The notes: generated by a model not told the origin, from the letters alone. A stretch of DNA of 16,002 nt from Oscillospiraceae bacterium (GCA_015068175.1 SVLA01000034.1:1-16002); one strand, 5' to 3'. Positions 1 to 7,814 are shown, counted from the stretch's first letter. Program-made: numbers and translations.

Positions 1-131
1 GAACCGGCGGTGGTGCCGGCGGTGGGTGCCTGCGTTACACCGTCGGTGGCTGCGTTGGGATCCTCCTTGGCGCAGGCCGCCAGGGTCAGCAGCAAGCAGA
101 CAGCCAATAGCAGAGAAAGTACACGTTTCAT
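1..131 (-). CDS. Partial lipoprotein (N-terminus only), possibly a solute-binding protein
   Basis: Reading leftwards from an ATG at 131-129, the first 43 codons give a basic start (MKRV), a hydrophobic core and a lipobox L17-A18-A19-C20, so the product is exported and lipid-anchored. After the cysteine comes a short acidic and then Thr/Ala/Gly/Pro-rich spacer (about residues 21-43), as in many Clostridia surface lipoproteins. The gene runs off the left edge, so the functional domain is not visible. A ribosome binding site AAGGAG (plus-strand CTCCTT, 141-146) lies 9 nt before the ATG. The leader closely resembles that of the next lipoprotein (Cys at residue 20 in both). Its place next to a glycan-degradation cluster makes an ABC-transporter substrate-binding protein or another surface hydrolase likely, but that is inference only. 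Confidence 0.8.
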   Translation of the reverse strand, partial: MKRVLSLLLAVCLLLTLAACAKEDPNAATDGVTQAPTAGTTAG

Positions 132-207
132 CCTTGGCAACTCCTTCTCGTGTTGTCAGCCCGGTGCCTTCCGCGCCGCAGGCGCATCCGGCCAGGCTCT
201 TCGAAAT

Positions 208-213
208 ATTATA
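208..213 (-). promoter_or_regulatory. Candidate -10 box of the left-hand lipoprotein gene
   Basis: The minus strand reads TATAAT, an exact match to the sigma-A -10 consensus, 77 nt upstream of the ATG at 131. No good -35 hexamer is found at 16-18 bp; the nearest is a poor AATGCA at 17 bp. The promoter may therefore depend on an activator, or the match may be fortuitous. Confidence 0.4.
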
Positions 214-244
214 GTTCCATACCGCCATCCTGCATTTCGATTAA

Positions 245-258
245 AAAACACTTGTTTT
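245..258. promoter_or_regulatory. 14-bp palindrome upstream of the left-hand lipoprotein, operator-like
   Basis: AAAACA-CT-TGTTTT is a perfect inverted repeat with 6-bp arms, about 30 bp upstream of the candidate -10 box at 208-213. Its A-rich arm belongs to a 12-mer (TCGATTAAAAAA, 237-248) that recurs exactly at 3103-3114 in front of the second lipoprotein gene. It could be a regulator site. Read on the minus strand it could instead be a weak AT-rich hairpin with a T-run behind the 892-residue gene. The AT-rich setting makes chance occurrence a real alternative. Confidence 0.3.
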
Positions 259-358
259 GTATATTAATCTCATGCTTTCATCCCGACGGCACGGTTCCTT
301 CGTCCGCTTTGCGCAGACCGCGCATACGCCGCATCCACCATATGGCAAGCAACGCCGA

Positions 359-3037
359 TCAATATTTATTGGGCACCACTTTGACGAAATTGGTGTGCCA
401 GGACGGCAGTTCAACACCGTCCGGAAGATCCTGATAGCCGGACGAAACACCCGCATTTTTCATGATATTCTTTGCCTCCTGGGGCCACTGGCCGTTGGTA
501 ATGGCCAGATTGCCGTCCATGGTGACATTGTGCGTGTCATAAAGGGCCGACGCAGTATCGCTGTAGTTCAGGAAGACCTTGATCTCCTTCAGATTGACGC
601 CGGGTCTGGCGAAGAGCCAGTAGGTGTGCATATCCTCCACCACATTGCGGAAGATATTCAGATAGCCGGCACCCTCGTCGGGATAAACGCCGCCGCGCAT
701 ATCGCCGGAGTCGATACACCAATTGTCATTGATGTAGGTGTTGTAATTGGGCCCCAGGATATAAATATGGGCGCCGTCATGGGTGGGCGAAGCCACATCT
801 CTGATTTTGTTGTAAGCGATGACGTTGTTTGTACACGCTTTCACATCCTGTCCCCAACCCCAGCCCAGAGAAATGCCGGTATAGGGGACCTCGGCAATAT
901 CATTGTGCATGATCCGGGTATAGCTGACGTAATACACGATCACCGCCGGCGACGAACGGAATTCGGCACCGACGCGGCGGATCACATTGTTGGTAATGTC
1001 GATCCGGGTGGGCCGGTCCATATGCGCCGGCATTTTGTTGTCCTGCTTGCCGGTGCCAACGGAAACGGCAATGCCGGATACATCCTTAAACACGTTGCCG
1101 TCGATAACGCAGTCAGAAACCGCGTTGGGCATCGCCAGAGCCGTGGAACCCAGGCAGGCAAAGACACAGCCCCGGAATGTAATATTGGCGGCATACTCCA
1201 CACGGACCTGGGCATGCATTTGGATAAACTGACTGGGATTCGAAGTATCCCGGATATCATCCGCCTGATTGGTCAAAAGGCCGGTCTCGGTAACTTCGTT
1301 CCATGCGCCGTACTTGAACTGGATATTCTCAAAAGTCAGGCCGTTCACCCGGTTATCCTTGTCGGTACCGGTGATCTGCAGCAGTCCCTCGGTCACGCCC
1401 ACATAGCACCGGGCGGTATTCATATCCTCTTCTTCAAAGGGATAGTAGTAGATCCGCTTGGCATCCTTGTCAAAGTAGAATTCCCCCGGCTCGTCCAGAA
1501 GTTCCAGCGCGTTCTCAAGATAAAAGCCTTTCCCCACGTTGGGCGCATTGGTAACGCCGCTGTTGATCCTGAACAGCGCATCCCAGTAAGGCTGTTCCAT
1601 CTCGATGGTCACCTGGCCGGAACCGTAGATGATATTGGCCACCGGATAGCGGTGATGCATCCACTCGGAGTCAAATACCAGTTCCAGGTCATCAACGTTG
1701 GACAGAACCGGGAATTTCCGATGCTTCACGATCAAACCGTCCGAGCGGTAATTGGTCTTTCCGCTGAGATAGGACGCCGTGAAGGAGTAAAGGTATGTGC
1801 TTCTGGCCCGGACCGCCATATTGTCGTTCACATAGAAGGTGCGGGTATCTTCCACATCGCAGGGCGCGCTCCAGATATTCCCATCTTTTGTCCAGCCGGT
1901 GATCTGCACACCGCCGCTGAGGACAGGCTGATCCTCGCTGTCACCCCGGTAGATCACCCGGTAGCCGTTGGCACCGCCCCCGTCCACACCGATGACCAGC
2001 GGCTCGCTGAGGGCATAATATCCGCCGGCTACATGGATAACGATGTCCCCCTGCATCTGGTCCCAGAGTTTTTTGACCGCCTCATTGGCCGCCGCCAGGG
2101 TGGCAAAGGGCGCCTTTTTGCTGCCGTCATTGGTATCTTTTCCCTTGGGCGAAACATACAGTTCCTTCCAGACGGGATTTTCGGTCTCCTGCGCCATCTT
2201 TTCCGCTTCTTCGGCGGCATGGATAATGTCCTCCCACCGCTCTGCGGACCCGGTATTCTCCCCATCCGAAGGGATCAGAAGATACCGGTCAGTCAGCAAT
2301 CCGTGGTTCTTCTGCTCCGAGATGGTCACGGTCAGGGTATTCTCGCCCGCCACCACGTCCACGACACACAGCTCCACCTGGGTATACCCCTGGTAATTGT
2401 TGCTGACGAAACTGGCGGTGCCTTTGATCCCGTTGAGCGTGTACTCAATGGGAGAATTGCGGTCGCAGGAGCCGATGATATGCATCACATATGTTCCCGC
2501 CTGCGCCGCATGGAACTTGTAAGTATAGGTATCAAACACGGCAAAAACAATGGCGGTCTTTTCATCGTTGGCATAATGCAGACCGTCCGCACCCATCAGC
2601 GCGGTCCGGTAAGTGTGGTCAATACCGCCGCCGATATCGGGATAGTTCCCCGTATCCACTTTTTTGCTGACCGGCTTCTCCGCTTCGATCACGATGGTTT
2701 CCGAAGGTGCAGGGGTGGTGGGTTGCGGGTCCGTGGGTTGCGGGTCCGTGGGTTTGGGTTCCGTAGGCGCCGGATCCTCAGGCTCCGTATCGGCAGGCTG
2801 CGGGTCCGTGGGACGGGCTTCCGTGGCCCCCGGCTCTGTGGGCTGGCCGTCGGTGGCCCCCGGGTCCGTCGGCATGCCATCCGTCGCCCCGGGTTCTGTA
2901 GGTTTGGTATCGTGGGTACCGGGGTCCGAAGCGCTCGGCTGCGTGGATGATGTGGTATCCCCCGGAGTCTCCGGTCTGCAGGCCACCATGCTCAGCAGCA
3001 TGCAAACCGCCAGCAATAAGGAACAAACTCGTTTCAT
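359..3037 (-). CDS. Surface lipoprotein with CBM-like module and right-handed beta-helix glycosidase domain (GH141-like)
   Basis: The 892-residue product begins with a lipoprotein leader (lipobox around M17-V18-A19-C20). A low-complexity Thr/Pro/Asp/Glu linker follows (about 31-113). Next is a beta-sandwich-like region starting I-E-A-E (about 115-256), which looks like a CBM6/35-type carbohydrate-binding module. From about 291 comes a right-handed parallel beta-helix domain. Its opening YVSPKGKDTNDGS, the segment PVLSGGVQITGW (371-382), the FYVNDNMAVRAR motif (401-412) and GISLGWGWG (721-729) are typical of GH141-like proteins. GH141 contains an alpha-L-fucosidase that acts on rhamnogalacturonan II and also a xylanase. 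Here the neighbouring GH95 and GH29 genes favour fucosidase activity, by inference. I cannot assign catalytic residues. The start is supported by GGGAGG (3048-3053) 10 nt upstream and by the promoter at 3078-3106. It would act outside the cell, anchored to the membrane. Confidence 0.85.
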   Translation of the reverse strand: MKRVCSLLLAVCMLLSMVACRPETPGDTTSSTQPSASDPGTHDTKPTEPGATDGMPTDPGATDGQPTEPGATEARPTDPQPADTEPEDPAPTEPKPTDPQPTDPQPTTPAPSETIVIEAEKPVSKKVDTGNYPDIGGGIDHTYRTALMGADGLHYANDEKTAIVFAVFDTYTYKFHAAQAGTYVMHIIGSCDRNSPIEYTLNGIKGTASFVSNNYQGYTQVELCVVDVVAGENTLTVTISEQKNHGLLTDRYLLIPSDGENTGSAERWEDIIHAAEEAEKMAQETENPVWKELYVSPKGKDTNDGSKKAPFATLAAANEAVKKLWDQMQGDIVIHVAGGYYALSEPLVIGVDGGGANGYRVIYRGDSEDQPVLSGGVQITGWTKDGNIWSAPCDVEDTRTFYVNDNMAVRARSTYLYSFTASYLSGKTNYRSDGLIVKHRKFPVLSNVDDLELVFDSEWMHHRYPVANIIYGSGQVTIEMEQPYWDALFRINSGVTNAPNVGKGFYLENALELLDEPGEFYFDKDAKRIYYYPFEEEDMNTARCYVGVTEGLLQITGTDKDNRVNGLTFENIQFKYGAWNEVTETGLLTNQADDIRDTSNPSQFIQMHAQVRVEYAANITFRGCVFACLGSTALAMPNAVSDCVIDGNVFKDVSGIAVSVGTGKQDNKMPAHMDRPTRIDITNNVIRRVGAEFRSSPAVIVYYVSYTRIMHNDIAEVPYTGISLGWGWGQDVKACTNNVIAYNKIRDVASPTHDGAHIYILGPNYNTYINDNWCIDSGDMRGGVYPDEGAGYLNIFRNVVEDMHTYWLFARPGVNLKEIKVFLNYSDTASALYDTHNVTMDGNLAITNGQWPQEAKNIMKNAGVSSGYQDLPDGVELPSWHTNFVKVVPNKY
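2699..2947 (-). repeat. Low-complexity repeat encoding a Thr/Pro/Asp/Glu linker
   Basis: About 83 codons of degenerate tandem units, roughly PT(D/E)PGATDG and then PTDPQ, encode residues 31-113 of the 892-residue lipoprotein. The DNA repeats GGGTCCGTGGG-type units. Such linkers hold catalytic domains away from the membrane and through the cell wall, and they often vary in length between strains because the DNA can slip. Confidence 0.8.
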
Positions 3038-3077
3038 TTTCGGCGTACCTCCCTCTCACGGAACTGTTGATTTTAAT

Positions 3078-3106
3078 ATTTTACGATTCACCTTATTTAT
3101 TGTCGA
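3078..3106 (-). promoter_or_regulatory. Sigma-A-type promoter for the 892-residue lipoprotein gene
   Basis: Read on the minus strand, TCGACA (3101-3106, 5 of 6 to TTGACA) and TAAAAT (3078-3083, 5 of 6 to TATAAT) are separated by exactly 17 bp. Transcription would start near 3071, leaving a leader of about 33 nt that includes GGGAGG before the ATG at 3037. The -35 box overlaps the shared 12-mer TCGATTAAAAAA (3103-3114). For the divergent GH95 gene the same 191-bp spacer is AT-rich, but I find no equally good plus-strand hexamer pair. Confidence 0.6.
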
Positions 3107-3114
3107 TTAAAAAA
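3103..3114. repeat. 12-mer TCGATTAAAAAA shared with 237-248
   Basis: The same 12 bases occur upstream of both minus-strand lipoprotein genes (237-248 and here). At this site they overlap the -35 box of the promoter at 3078-3106 and sit between the divergent lipoprotein and GH95 genes. An A-tract here could act as an UP-like element or as part of a common regulator site. Confidence 0.35.
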
Positions 3115-3228
3115 TTGATCATATTGTATATAAATCTTACTCTCTTATTCTGTAGATATAGCACTTTCGTCCATCCTTGATTAAAATAATAGATACTCTT
3201 TCCATGTTCATCACGAAAGGAGCATCTT

Positions 3229-5529
3229 ATGGAGAACTGCCTGCGTTATGACCGTCCTGCCCGTTGTTTTGAGGAAGCCCTGCCCCTGGGCAATGGCTCC
3301 GTCGGCGCCATGGTCTACGGCGACCCGGCCATGGAACGGATCTCATTGAACCACGATACCTTGTGGTCCGGCAAACCCCGGCACATTCACCGTCCCAATG
3401 CCGTCCAGGCTTACAAAGAGAGTAAAAAACTGCTGTCCGCCGGCGAACACCGCCTGGCCGAGCAGCTTCTGGAGCGGGATTTCACCGCCGATTGGAGCCA
3501 GTCCTACCTGCCCCTGGGTTCGCTGTATATCCAATGCCACCGGGAAGGAGCCGTGGAAGACTATCGCCGGGAACTGGACCTGCAAAATGCCGCCGTCACC
3601 GTCTGCTACCGTCAGGGCGGCGCGGATTTTCGCCGGGTCTGTTTCGTGTCCCATCCCGACGGCTGCCTGGTATTGCGCATCACTTCTTCCGCGCCGGCAG
3701 ACTACACTTTTTCCGCCCAAAGTCTCCTGCAAAGCCGGATCTGCGCCACCGCAGACGGCCTGGAGCTGACGGGCGAATGCCCCGTTTCCATCGCGCCGGT
3801 CTATGCCCGTGACGCCGTACCCACCGTCTATAACGGCGAAGGCATGTCCTTCGCCGCCTGCTGTGCCGTCCGCACCGACGGAAGCCTCCTCCGGGACGGC
3901 GATTCCCTCCGGGTCACCGATGCCAAGGATACCGTCCTGGTCCTTTGCATCGAGACCGGTTTCGTGGATTTTCGGACCTTGGCCAACAAGTCCTGCCGGG
4001 AACCCTGCCGCCAGCGGCTCCGCCGTCTGGCCCCCACGGCCTATGACGTGTTGCTGGCGCGTCATACGGCGGACCACCAATCGCTCTACAATCGGGTACA
4101 GCTCGACCTCGGCAGTCCCGTTTCCGACAAAATGACTGACCAGCGGCTGAAGGCGGAACATAAAGAACAGGACCCCGGTCTGGTAGAGCTGATCTGTAAT
4201 TTCGGCCGCTACCTGCTTATTGCCTCCTCCCGGCCGGGCAGTCAGGCCACCAATCTCCAAGGCATTTGGAACGAGCAGCTTTTCGCCCCCTGGTCCTCCA
4301 ACTATACGGTCAATATCAATACGCAAATGAACTACTGGCCGGTGCTGATGAGCGGCCTGGCCGGTTTGGATGAACCCCTCATTGACTTGGTCAAAAAGCT
4401 CTCCGTCACCGGCAGCCATGTGGCCCGGGACTATTACGGTGCCCGTGGCTTCTGCGCGCATCACAATGTGGACCTTTGGGGCCACGCCTCCCCGGTGGGG
4501 ATGCAGTCGGCAGGCTGTTTGCGGTATGCTTTCTGGAATATGTCCGCCGCCTGGCTGTGCCGGCATCTGTGGGAACATTACGAGTACACCCTGGACAGGA
4601 CTTTCCTGCTGGATACCGCCTGGCCCCTGATGCGGGGCGCCGCAGAATTCTGCCTGGACCTGCTCCAATGGGACGGCAGCCGCTATGTCATCGGCCCCAC
4701 CACTTCCCCGGAAAACAGTTTCCTGCACCCCCGCCACGGCCGCATCGTGATCGACCGGCACAGCGCCATGACCCAGGGGATCGTCCTGGATCTGTTCGGC
4801 AATTTGGATCAGGCCGCCCGGATCCTGGGCCTTGAAGATGATCTGATCCGTCAGATCCGGCAGATCTTACCCCATTTGAACACCTACACCGTCGGCAGCG
4901 CGGGACAGCTCCTGGAATTCTCCGAAGAATACGATGAAACCGACCTCCACCACCGCCATCTGTCCCATCTTTACGGTCTGTATCCCGGTGAAAGCATCAC
5001 CACCGCCGCCACCCCGGAACTGGCCGAAGCCTGCCGGGTCACCCTGGAGCGCCGGGGCGATATCAGCACCGGCTGGGCCATGGGCTGGCGGGTCTGTCTG
5101 TGGGCGAAACTGAAAGACGGCGACCGCGCTTTGAAGCTGGTCCACGATCAACTGCGCTATATGGACCCGTCCAATACCCAAAGCAGTTTCAGCGGCGGCA
5201 CTTATCCCAATCTTCTGGACGCCCATCCCCCCTTCCAGATCGACGGCAATTTCGGCATTTGCGCCGGCATCATGCTGATGTTTCTGCAATGCGAAGACGG
5301 CGTGATCCGGTTACTGCCGGCGCTGCCCAGGGCCCTCCGTCAAGGTTCCGTAAAAGGATTGAAAGCCAAAGGCGACATCACCGTTGACCTGTCCTGGCAG
5401 CAGGGCCGTCTGCGCTCTTTTTCCCTGACCTCTCCGGTGGATGCCACCGTGACCGTTTCAACGCCCCTGGATCAAAAAACGCTGCATCTGTCCGCCGGAC
5501 AGACGCAGACCGTCCGATACGCCCCGTAA
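3229..5529 (+). CDS. GH95 alpha-L-fucosidase, cytoplasmic
   Basis: This 766-residue protein should hydrolyse terminal alpha-L-fucosyl residues (typically alpha-1,2 linked) by inversion. It starts directly with the GH95 N-terminal signature (RYDRPARCFEEALPLGNGSVGAMVYG, positions 4-29, and NHDTLWSG), with no signal peptide. All residues known to be catalytic in Bifidobacterium bifidum AfcA have counterparts: the Asn pair in N362-I-N364, the acid in SPE495N, and the Asp in PFQID672GNFG. Some GH95 members act on alpha-L-galactosides, which cannot be excluded. The length is normal for a single-domain GH95. AAAGGAG at 3216-3222 precedes the ATG by 6 nt. It is the first gene of the plus-strand operon, divergent from the beta-helix lipoprotein, and is expected to trim imported fucosylated oligosaccharides. 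Confidence 0.93.
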   Translation: MENCLRYDRPARCFEEALPLGNGSVGAMVYGDPAMERISLNHDTLWSGKPRHIHRPNAVQAYKESKKLLSAGEHRLAEQLLERDFTADWSQSYLPLGSLYIQCHREGAVEDYRRELDLQNAAVTVCYRQGGADFRRVCFVSHPDGCLVLRITSSAPADYTFSAQSLLQSRICATADGLELTGECPVSIAPVYARDAVPTVYNGEGMSFAACCAVRTDGSLLRDGDSLRVTDAKDTVLVLCIETGFVDFRTLANKSCREPCRQRLRRLAPTAYDVLLARHTADHQSLYNRVQLDLGSPVSDKMTDQRLKAEHKEQDPGLVELICNFGRYLLIASSRPGSQATNLQGIWNEQLFAPWSSNYTVNINTQMNYWPVLMSGLAGLDEPLIDLVKKLSVTGSHVARDYYGARGFCAHHNVDLWGHASPVGMQSAGCLRYAFWNMSAAWLCRHLWEHYEYTLDRTFLLDTAWPLMRGAAEFCLDLLQWDGSRYVIGPTTSPENSFLHPRHGRIVIDRHSAMTQGIVLDLFGNLDQAARILGLEDDLIRQIRQILPHLNTYTVGSAGQLLEFSEEYDETDLHHRHLSHLYGLYPGESITTAATPELAEACRVTLERRGDISTGWAMGWRVCLWAKLKDGDRALKLVHDQLRYMDPSNTQSSFSGGTYPNLLDAHPPFQIDGNFGICAGIMLMFLQCEDGVIRLLPALPRALRQGSVKGLKAKGDITVDLSWQQGRLRSFSLTSPVDATVTVSTPLDQKTLHLSAGQTQTVRYAP

Positions 5530-5540
5530 AATTTCAACAT

Positions 5541-5547
5541 GAGGTGA
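5541..5547 (+). promoter_or_regulatory. Ribosome binding site fixing the start of the reduced MDR gene
   Basis: GAGGTGA lies 5 nt before the ATG at 5553. An in-frame GTG at 5544 falls inside this ribosome binding site and so is an unlikely start. Confidence 0.65.
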
Positions 5548-5552
5548 CCATC

Positions 5553-6758
5553 ATGCATACCAACGGTACATATTTCCAAAATGATCCCCGCCGCCCCATC
5601 TGCTACGGTGCTGTGGATCTGATCAACCCCCTCCGTCAGCGTCTGCGGGGCGAAGCGCCCCTGCCGGGCATCGAAGCCCACCCCGTATTCCAGGGCTTCT
5701 GCGGCACGGACTTTGAACTGATGAAAATGGGTGCGGAAGGCAAGCTCTCCGCCAAATTCCCCGCCGGCCAGCAGCGGCTCATCAACGGCCACGAGGGTGT
5801 GGTGTGGGTGCCCTCCCAGAACCGGTTTGCCATCGTGCTGATCCGGGGCGGCGACAGCTACGACCCCACCCGGTATACCGAGGATGAAACTTATTTTGAG
5901 TACGGCTGTGACGGAGCCGACGGTCTGTTCTGCGACAAAAACTATTTCCATCCCCATATGTTGCTGCCCCTGCCGCCCCAGTATGCGGACCTGAAGGTCC
6001 TGCCGCTGTCCGTGGCCAAGCGGTTGTCCTCTGCCGATCCTTATGCCTGCGCCGTATTTCAGTTGGAGCGGATGGAGGATCTGGGTGAGGCGCAGAATTT
6101 CCGTGTGGAAATGGCCCGGCATCAATGCAGCGAAGCCGAAGCCCGGGCCCTGGCCAAAAACAGCATTTTCGCCCGTACCGTCATCTTCGGCCTGGGCATG
6201 ACCGGCCTGTTTATCGCCGATCAGATCCGCCGCAATCACCCCGACGCCCGGATCCTCCTGGTGGGCCGCAGCAGCGCCCACAGCAAAAAAGTGGTATTCT
6301 CCACGGGCATCGCCCAGGCAGACTACCTCTGCACCGCCGATCTGACCGAGGAACAGGCCGCCGCCCGGATCGTGGAACGCCTGGGTGGTCGGGCCACCAT
6401 GTTTGTGGGCACCAGCGGCACCAATGTGGAGCATCGCATCGCTTTTGATCACAAGGTCCTGGGCTGCAACGGTATGTACAACAGTTTTTCCCTGGGCCCC
6501 CGGGTCCAGTATGACACCATGCCCTTCGGTTTTGAGAATCACCTGATCTTTGCCTCCATCAATTTCCGCCAGTCTCACATGGAAAAGGCCATCGAGATCC
6601 TGGTGGACAGCCGCTTCGACGAAGTCGTGGAACTGATCGACAAGGAAGAATTCATCGCCGACCCCCTGGATGCCTACGAAAACCGGATCTTCTGCAAGGG
6701 TGCGCCCCTGAAGACCGGCGTGATCTGGCGGCCGGAATATATCGACACCACCCGGTAA
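5553..6758 (+). CDS. Reduced medium-chain dehydrogenase/reductase, candidate L-fucose (sugar) dehydrogenase
   Basis: This 401-residue protein looks like an MDR-superfamily oxidoreductase, closest in pattern to archaeal-type glucose dehydrogenases. Evidence: C50-G-T-D (catalytic zinc Cys), N-G-H80-E81-G (second zinc ligand pair), a Rossmann motif G213-L-G-M-T-G218 after a beta strand, and a C-terminal segment NHLIFASINF typical of the MDR fold. The four-cysteine structural zinc lobe is absent: between about 95 and 115 only a short Asp/Tyr-rich stretch is present. After the second beta strand the residue is R239 (LLVGRSS), not Asp/Glu, which favours NADP(H). The gene lies 23 bp behind GH95 and ahead of a classical zinc MDR and a lactonase-like gene, so oxidation of free L-fucose (or another released sugar) at C1 is a reasonable inference. 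The exact substrate is unknown. Confidence 0.75.
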   Translation: MHTNGTYFQNDPRRPICYGAVDLINPLRQRLRGEAPLPGIEAHPVFQGFCGTDFELMKMGAEGKLSAKFPAGQQRLINGHEGVVWVPSQNRFAIVLIRGGDSYDPTRYTEDETYFEYGCDGADGLFCDKNYFHPHMLLPLPPQYADLKVLPLSVAKRLSSADPYACAVFQLERMEDLGEAQNFRVEMARHQCSEAEARALAKNSIFARTVIFGLGMTGLFIADQIRRNHPDARILLVGRSSAHSKKVVFSTGIAQADYLCTADLTEEQAAARIVERLGGRATMFVGTSGTNVEHRIAFDHKVLGCNGMYNSFSLGPRVQYDTMPFGFENHLIFASINFRQSHMEKAIEILVDSRFDEVVELIDKEEFIADPLDAYENRIFCKGAPLKTGVIWRPEYIDTTR

Positions 6759-6780
6759 CCTGACGGAAGGAGAATGTAAA

Positions 6781-7797
6781 ATGAAAGCAATCGTGATCCC
6801 CGCCCCCCATCAGATCGAGATCCGTGAGATCCCCATGCCCGTGGTCAAGGAGGGCGAAGCACTGCTGAAAGTAAAATATGTGGGCATCTGCGGCGCAGAT
6901 GTGGCCTCTTTTACCGGTAATCAGCCTTTCACCACCTATCCCCGGATCCCCGGCCACGAATTTTCCGCCGAGATCGTCTCGGTCCCCGAAAATGACCGGG
7001 GCCTCAAACCCGGCGACATCGTTACCTGCAATCCTTATTTCAACTGCGGCGAATGCTATTCCTGCCGCAGAGGTTTCGTCAACTGCTGTGCCGACAACCA
7101 GACCATGGGCGTTCAGCGGGACGGTGCCTTCTGCGAATACGTAGCCATGCCCGTGGATCGGATCTACGCCGGCCAGGGTCTGTCCGCCCAGGAACTGGCA
7201 TTGATCGAGCCTTTTTCCATCTCCCAGCATGCTGTGTCCCGTGCCACCATCCGAAAATCCGACAAAGTCCTTGTCGTCGGCGCAGGCCCCATCGGCCTGT
7301 TCGCCCTGCTGGCCGCCAGGCAACTGTGCCGCAAGATCGCGGTAGCCGACATTCTGGATAACCGCCTGGCCCTGGCCCGGGAATACGGCGCCGACGCCGT
7401 GATCAATACAAAAAACCGCTCCCTGGCCCAATTCACCGAGGAATTCACCGACGGAAACGGTTTTGATGTGTGCATCGAAGCCTGCGGCGCCCCGGAGACC
7501 TTCCTGGGTTGCATCGACAGCGCCGCTTTCGCCGCCAACGTGATCCTCATCGGCAACGGCAAACGGGAGACCCAGTTCCTCCATTCCGTTCTGCTGAAAA
7601 AGGAACTGAATGTCCACGGCAGCCGCAATGCCCTGAAGGCCGACTTTTTGAACAACATCGACCTGGTGGCCACCGGCAAGGCCGATGTCATGAAGATGGT
7701 CACCAATGTTTACGAAATGGAAGACGCCCTGGCCGCCTTCAAGGCCCTGGCCAACAACGACGGTACCCTGGCCAAACTGCTGATCCACATCGGCTGA
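6781..7797 (+). CDS. Zinc-dependent medium-chain alcohol/polyol dehydrogenase
   Basis: This 338-residue protein is a canonical zinc MDR enzyme of the sorbitol/threonine dehydrogenase-like group. Visible features are the catalytic zinc ligands C37-G-A-D and G-H59-E60, E143, the complete structural zinc lobe (C89, C92, C95, C103), and the nucleotide-binding motif G167-A-G-P-I-G172. D190 at the end of the second strand favours NAD(H). A GGAAGGAG site (6765-6772) lies 8 nt before the ATG. It sits 22 bp behind the reduced MDR and 17 bp before the amidohydrolase. In an oxidative L-fucose pathway it could oxidise L-fucose to the lactone or oxidise 2-keto-3-deoxy-L-fuconate at C4. Other polyols or acids are possible, and annotation as L-threonine dehydrogenase would be weakly founded. 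Confidence 0.88.
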   Translation: MKAIVIPAPHQIEIREIPMPVVKEGEALLKVKYVGICGADVASFTGNQPFTTYPRIPGHEFSAEIVSVPENDRGLKPGDIVTCNPYFNCGECYSCRRGFVNCCADNQTMGVQRDGAFCEYVAMPVDRIYAGQGLSAQELALIEPFSISQHAVSRATIRKSDKVLVVGAGPIGLFALLAARQLCRKIAVADILDNRLALAREYGADAVINTKNRSLAQFTEEFTDGNGFDVCIEACGAPETFLGCIDSAAFAANVILIGNGKRETQFLHSVLLKKELNVHGSRNALKADFLNNIDLVATGKADVMKMVTNVYEMEDALAAFKALANNDGTLAKLLIHIG

Positions 7798-7801
7798 TCC
7801 T

Positions 7802-7808
7802 AAGGAGG
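7802..7808 (+). promoter_or_regulatory. Ribosome binding site fixing the start of the amidohydrolase gene
   Basis: AAGGAGG lies 6 nt before the ATG at 7815. The open frame extends far upstream into the preceding dehydrogenase gene, but this site and the family-typical N-terminus M-I-I-D-A-H-A-H settle the start. Confidence 0.85.
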
Positions 7809-7814
7809 TTTGCT

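Larger units (their letters stand above)
132..358. other. Intergenic region between two minus-strand lipoprotein genes
   Basis: This 227-bp stretch carries no convincing gene. The part nearest the left-hand lipoprotein holds its ribosome binding site and a consensus -10 box. The middle is AT-rich with a small palindrome (245-258). The part next to the 892-residue gene is GC-richer. On the minus strand downstream of that gene's stop I see only a weak 5-bp GC hairpin (TGCGC/GCGCA, 330-344 region) with no T-tract, so no good intrinsic terminator separates the two genes, and read-through is possible. Confidence 0.5.

Noticed and set aside
271..358. Possible terminator after the 892-residue lipoprotein gene
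   Set aside because: Only short imperfect GC hairpins without a following T-tract are present on the minus strand.
2699..2947. Tandem GGGTCCGTGGG-like units as a possible CRISPR or minisatellite
   Set aside because: The units are in frame, degenerate and encode a Thr/Pro/Asp/Glu linker. There are no regular spacers.
257..2950. 897-codon open frame on the plus strand opposite the beta-helix lipoprotein
   Set aside because: Its translation is rich in Ile/Gly/His/Arg with no domain, no ribosome binding site and no recognisable motif. It mirrors the codon bias of the GC-rich minus-strand gene, which has a clear leader, promoter and family match.
3115..3205. Possible plus-strand promoter for the GH95 operon (for example TTGATC with TACTCT, or TAAAAT at 3182-3187)
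   Set aside because: The region is AT-rich, but no pair of hexamers with 16-18 bp spacing matches the consensus well enough to call.
3343..4761. 472-codon minus-strand open frame opposite GH95
   Set aside because: Shadow frame: the plus-strand GH95 carries all catalytic residues and a good ribosome binding site.
7470..7814. Upstream extension of the amidohydrolase frame into the dehydrogenase gene
   Set aside because: The extension is Arg/Gln/Pro-rich shadow sequence. AAGGAGG at 7802-7808 and the HxH-type N-terminus place the start at 7815.
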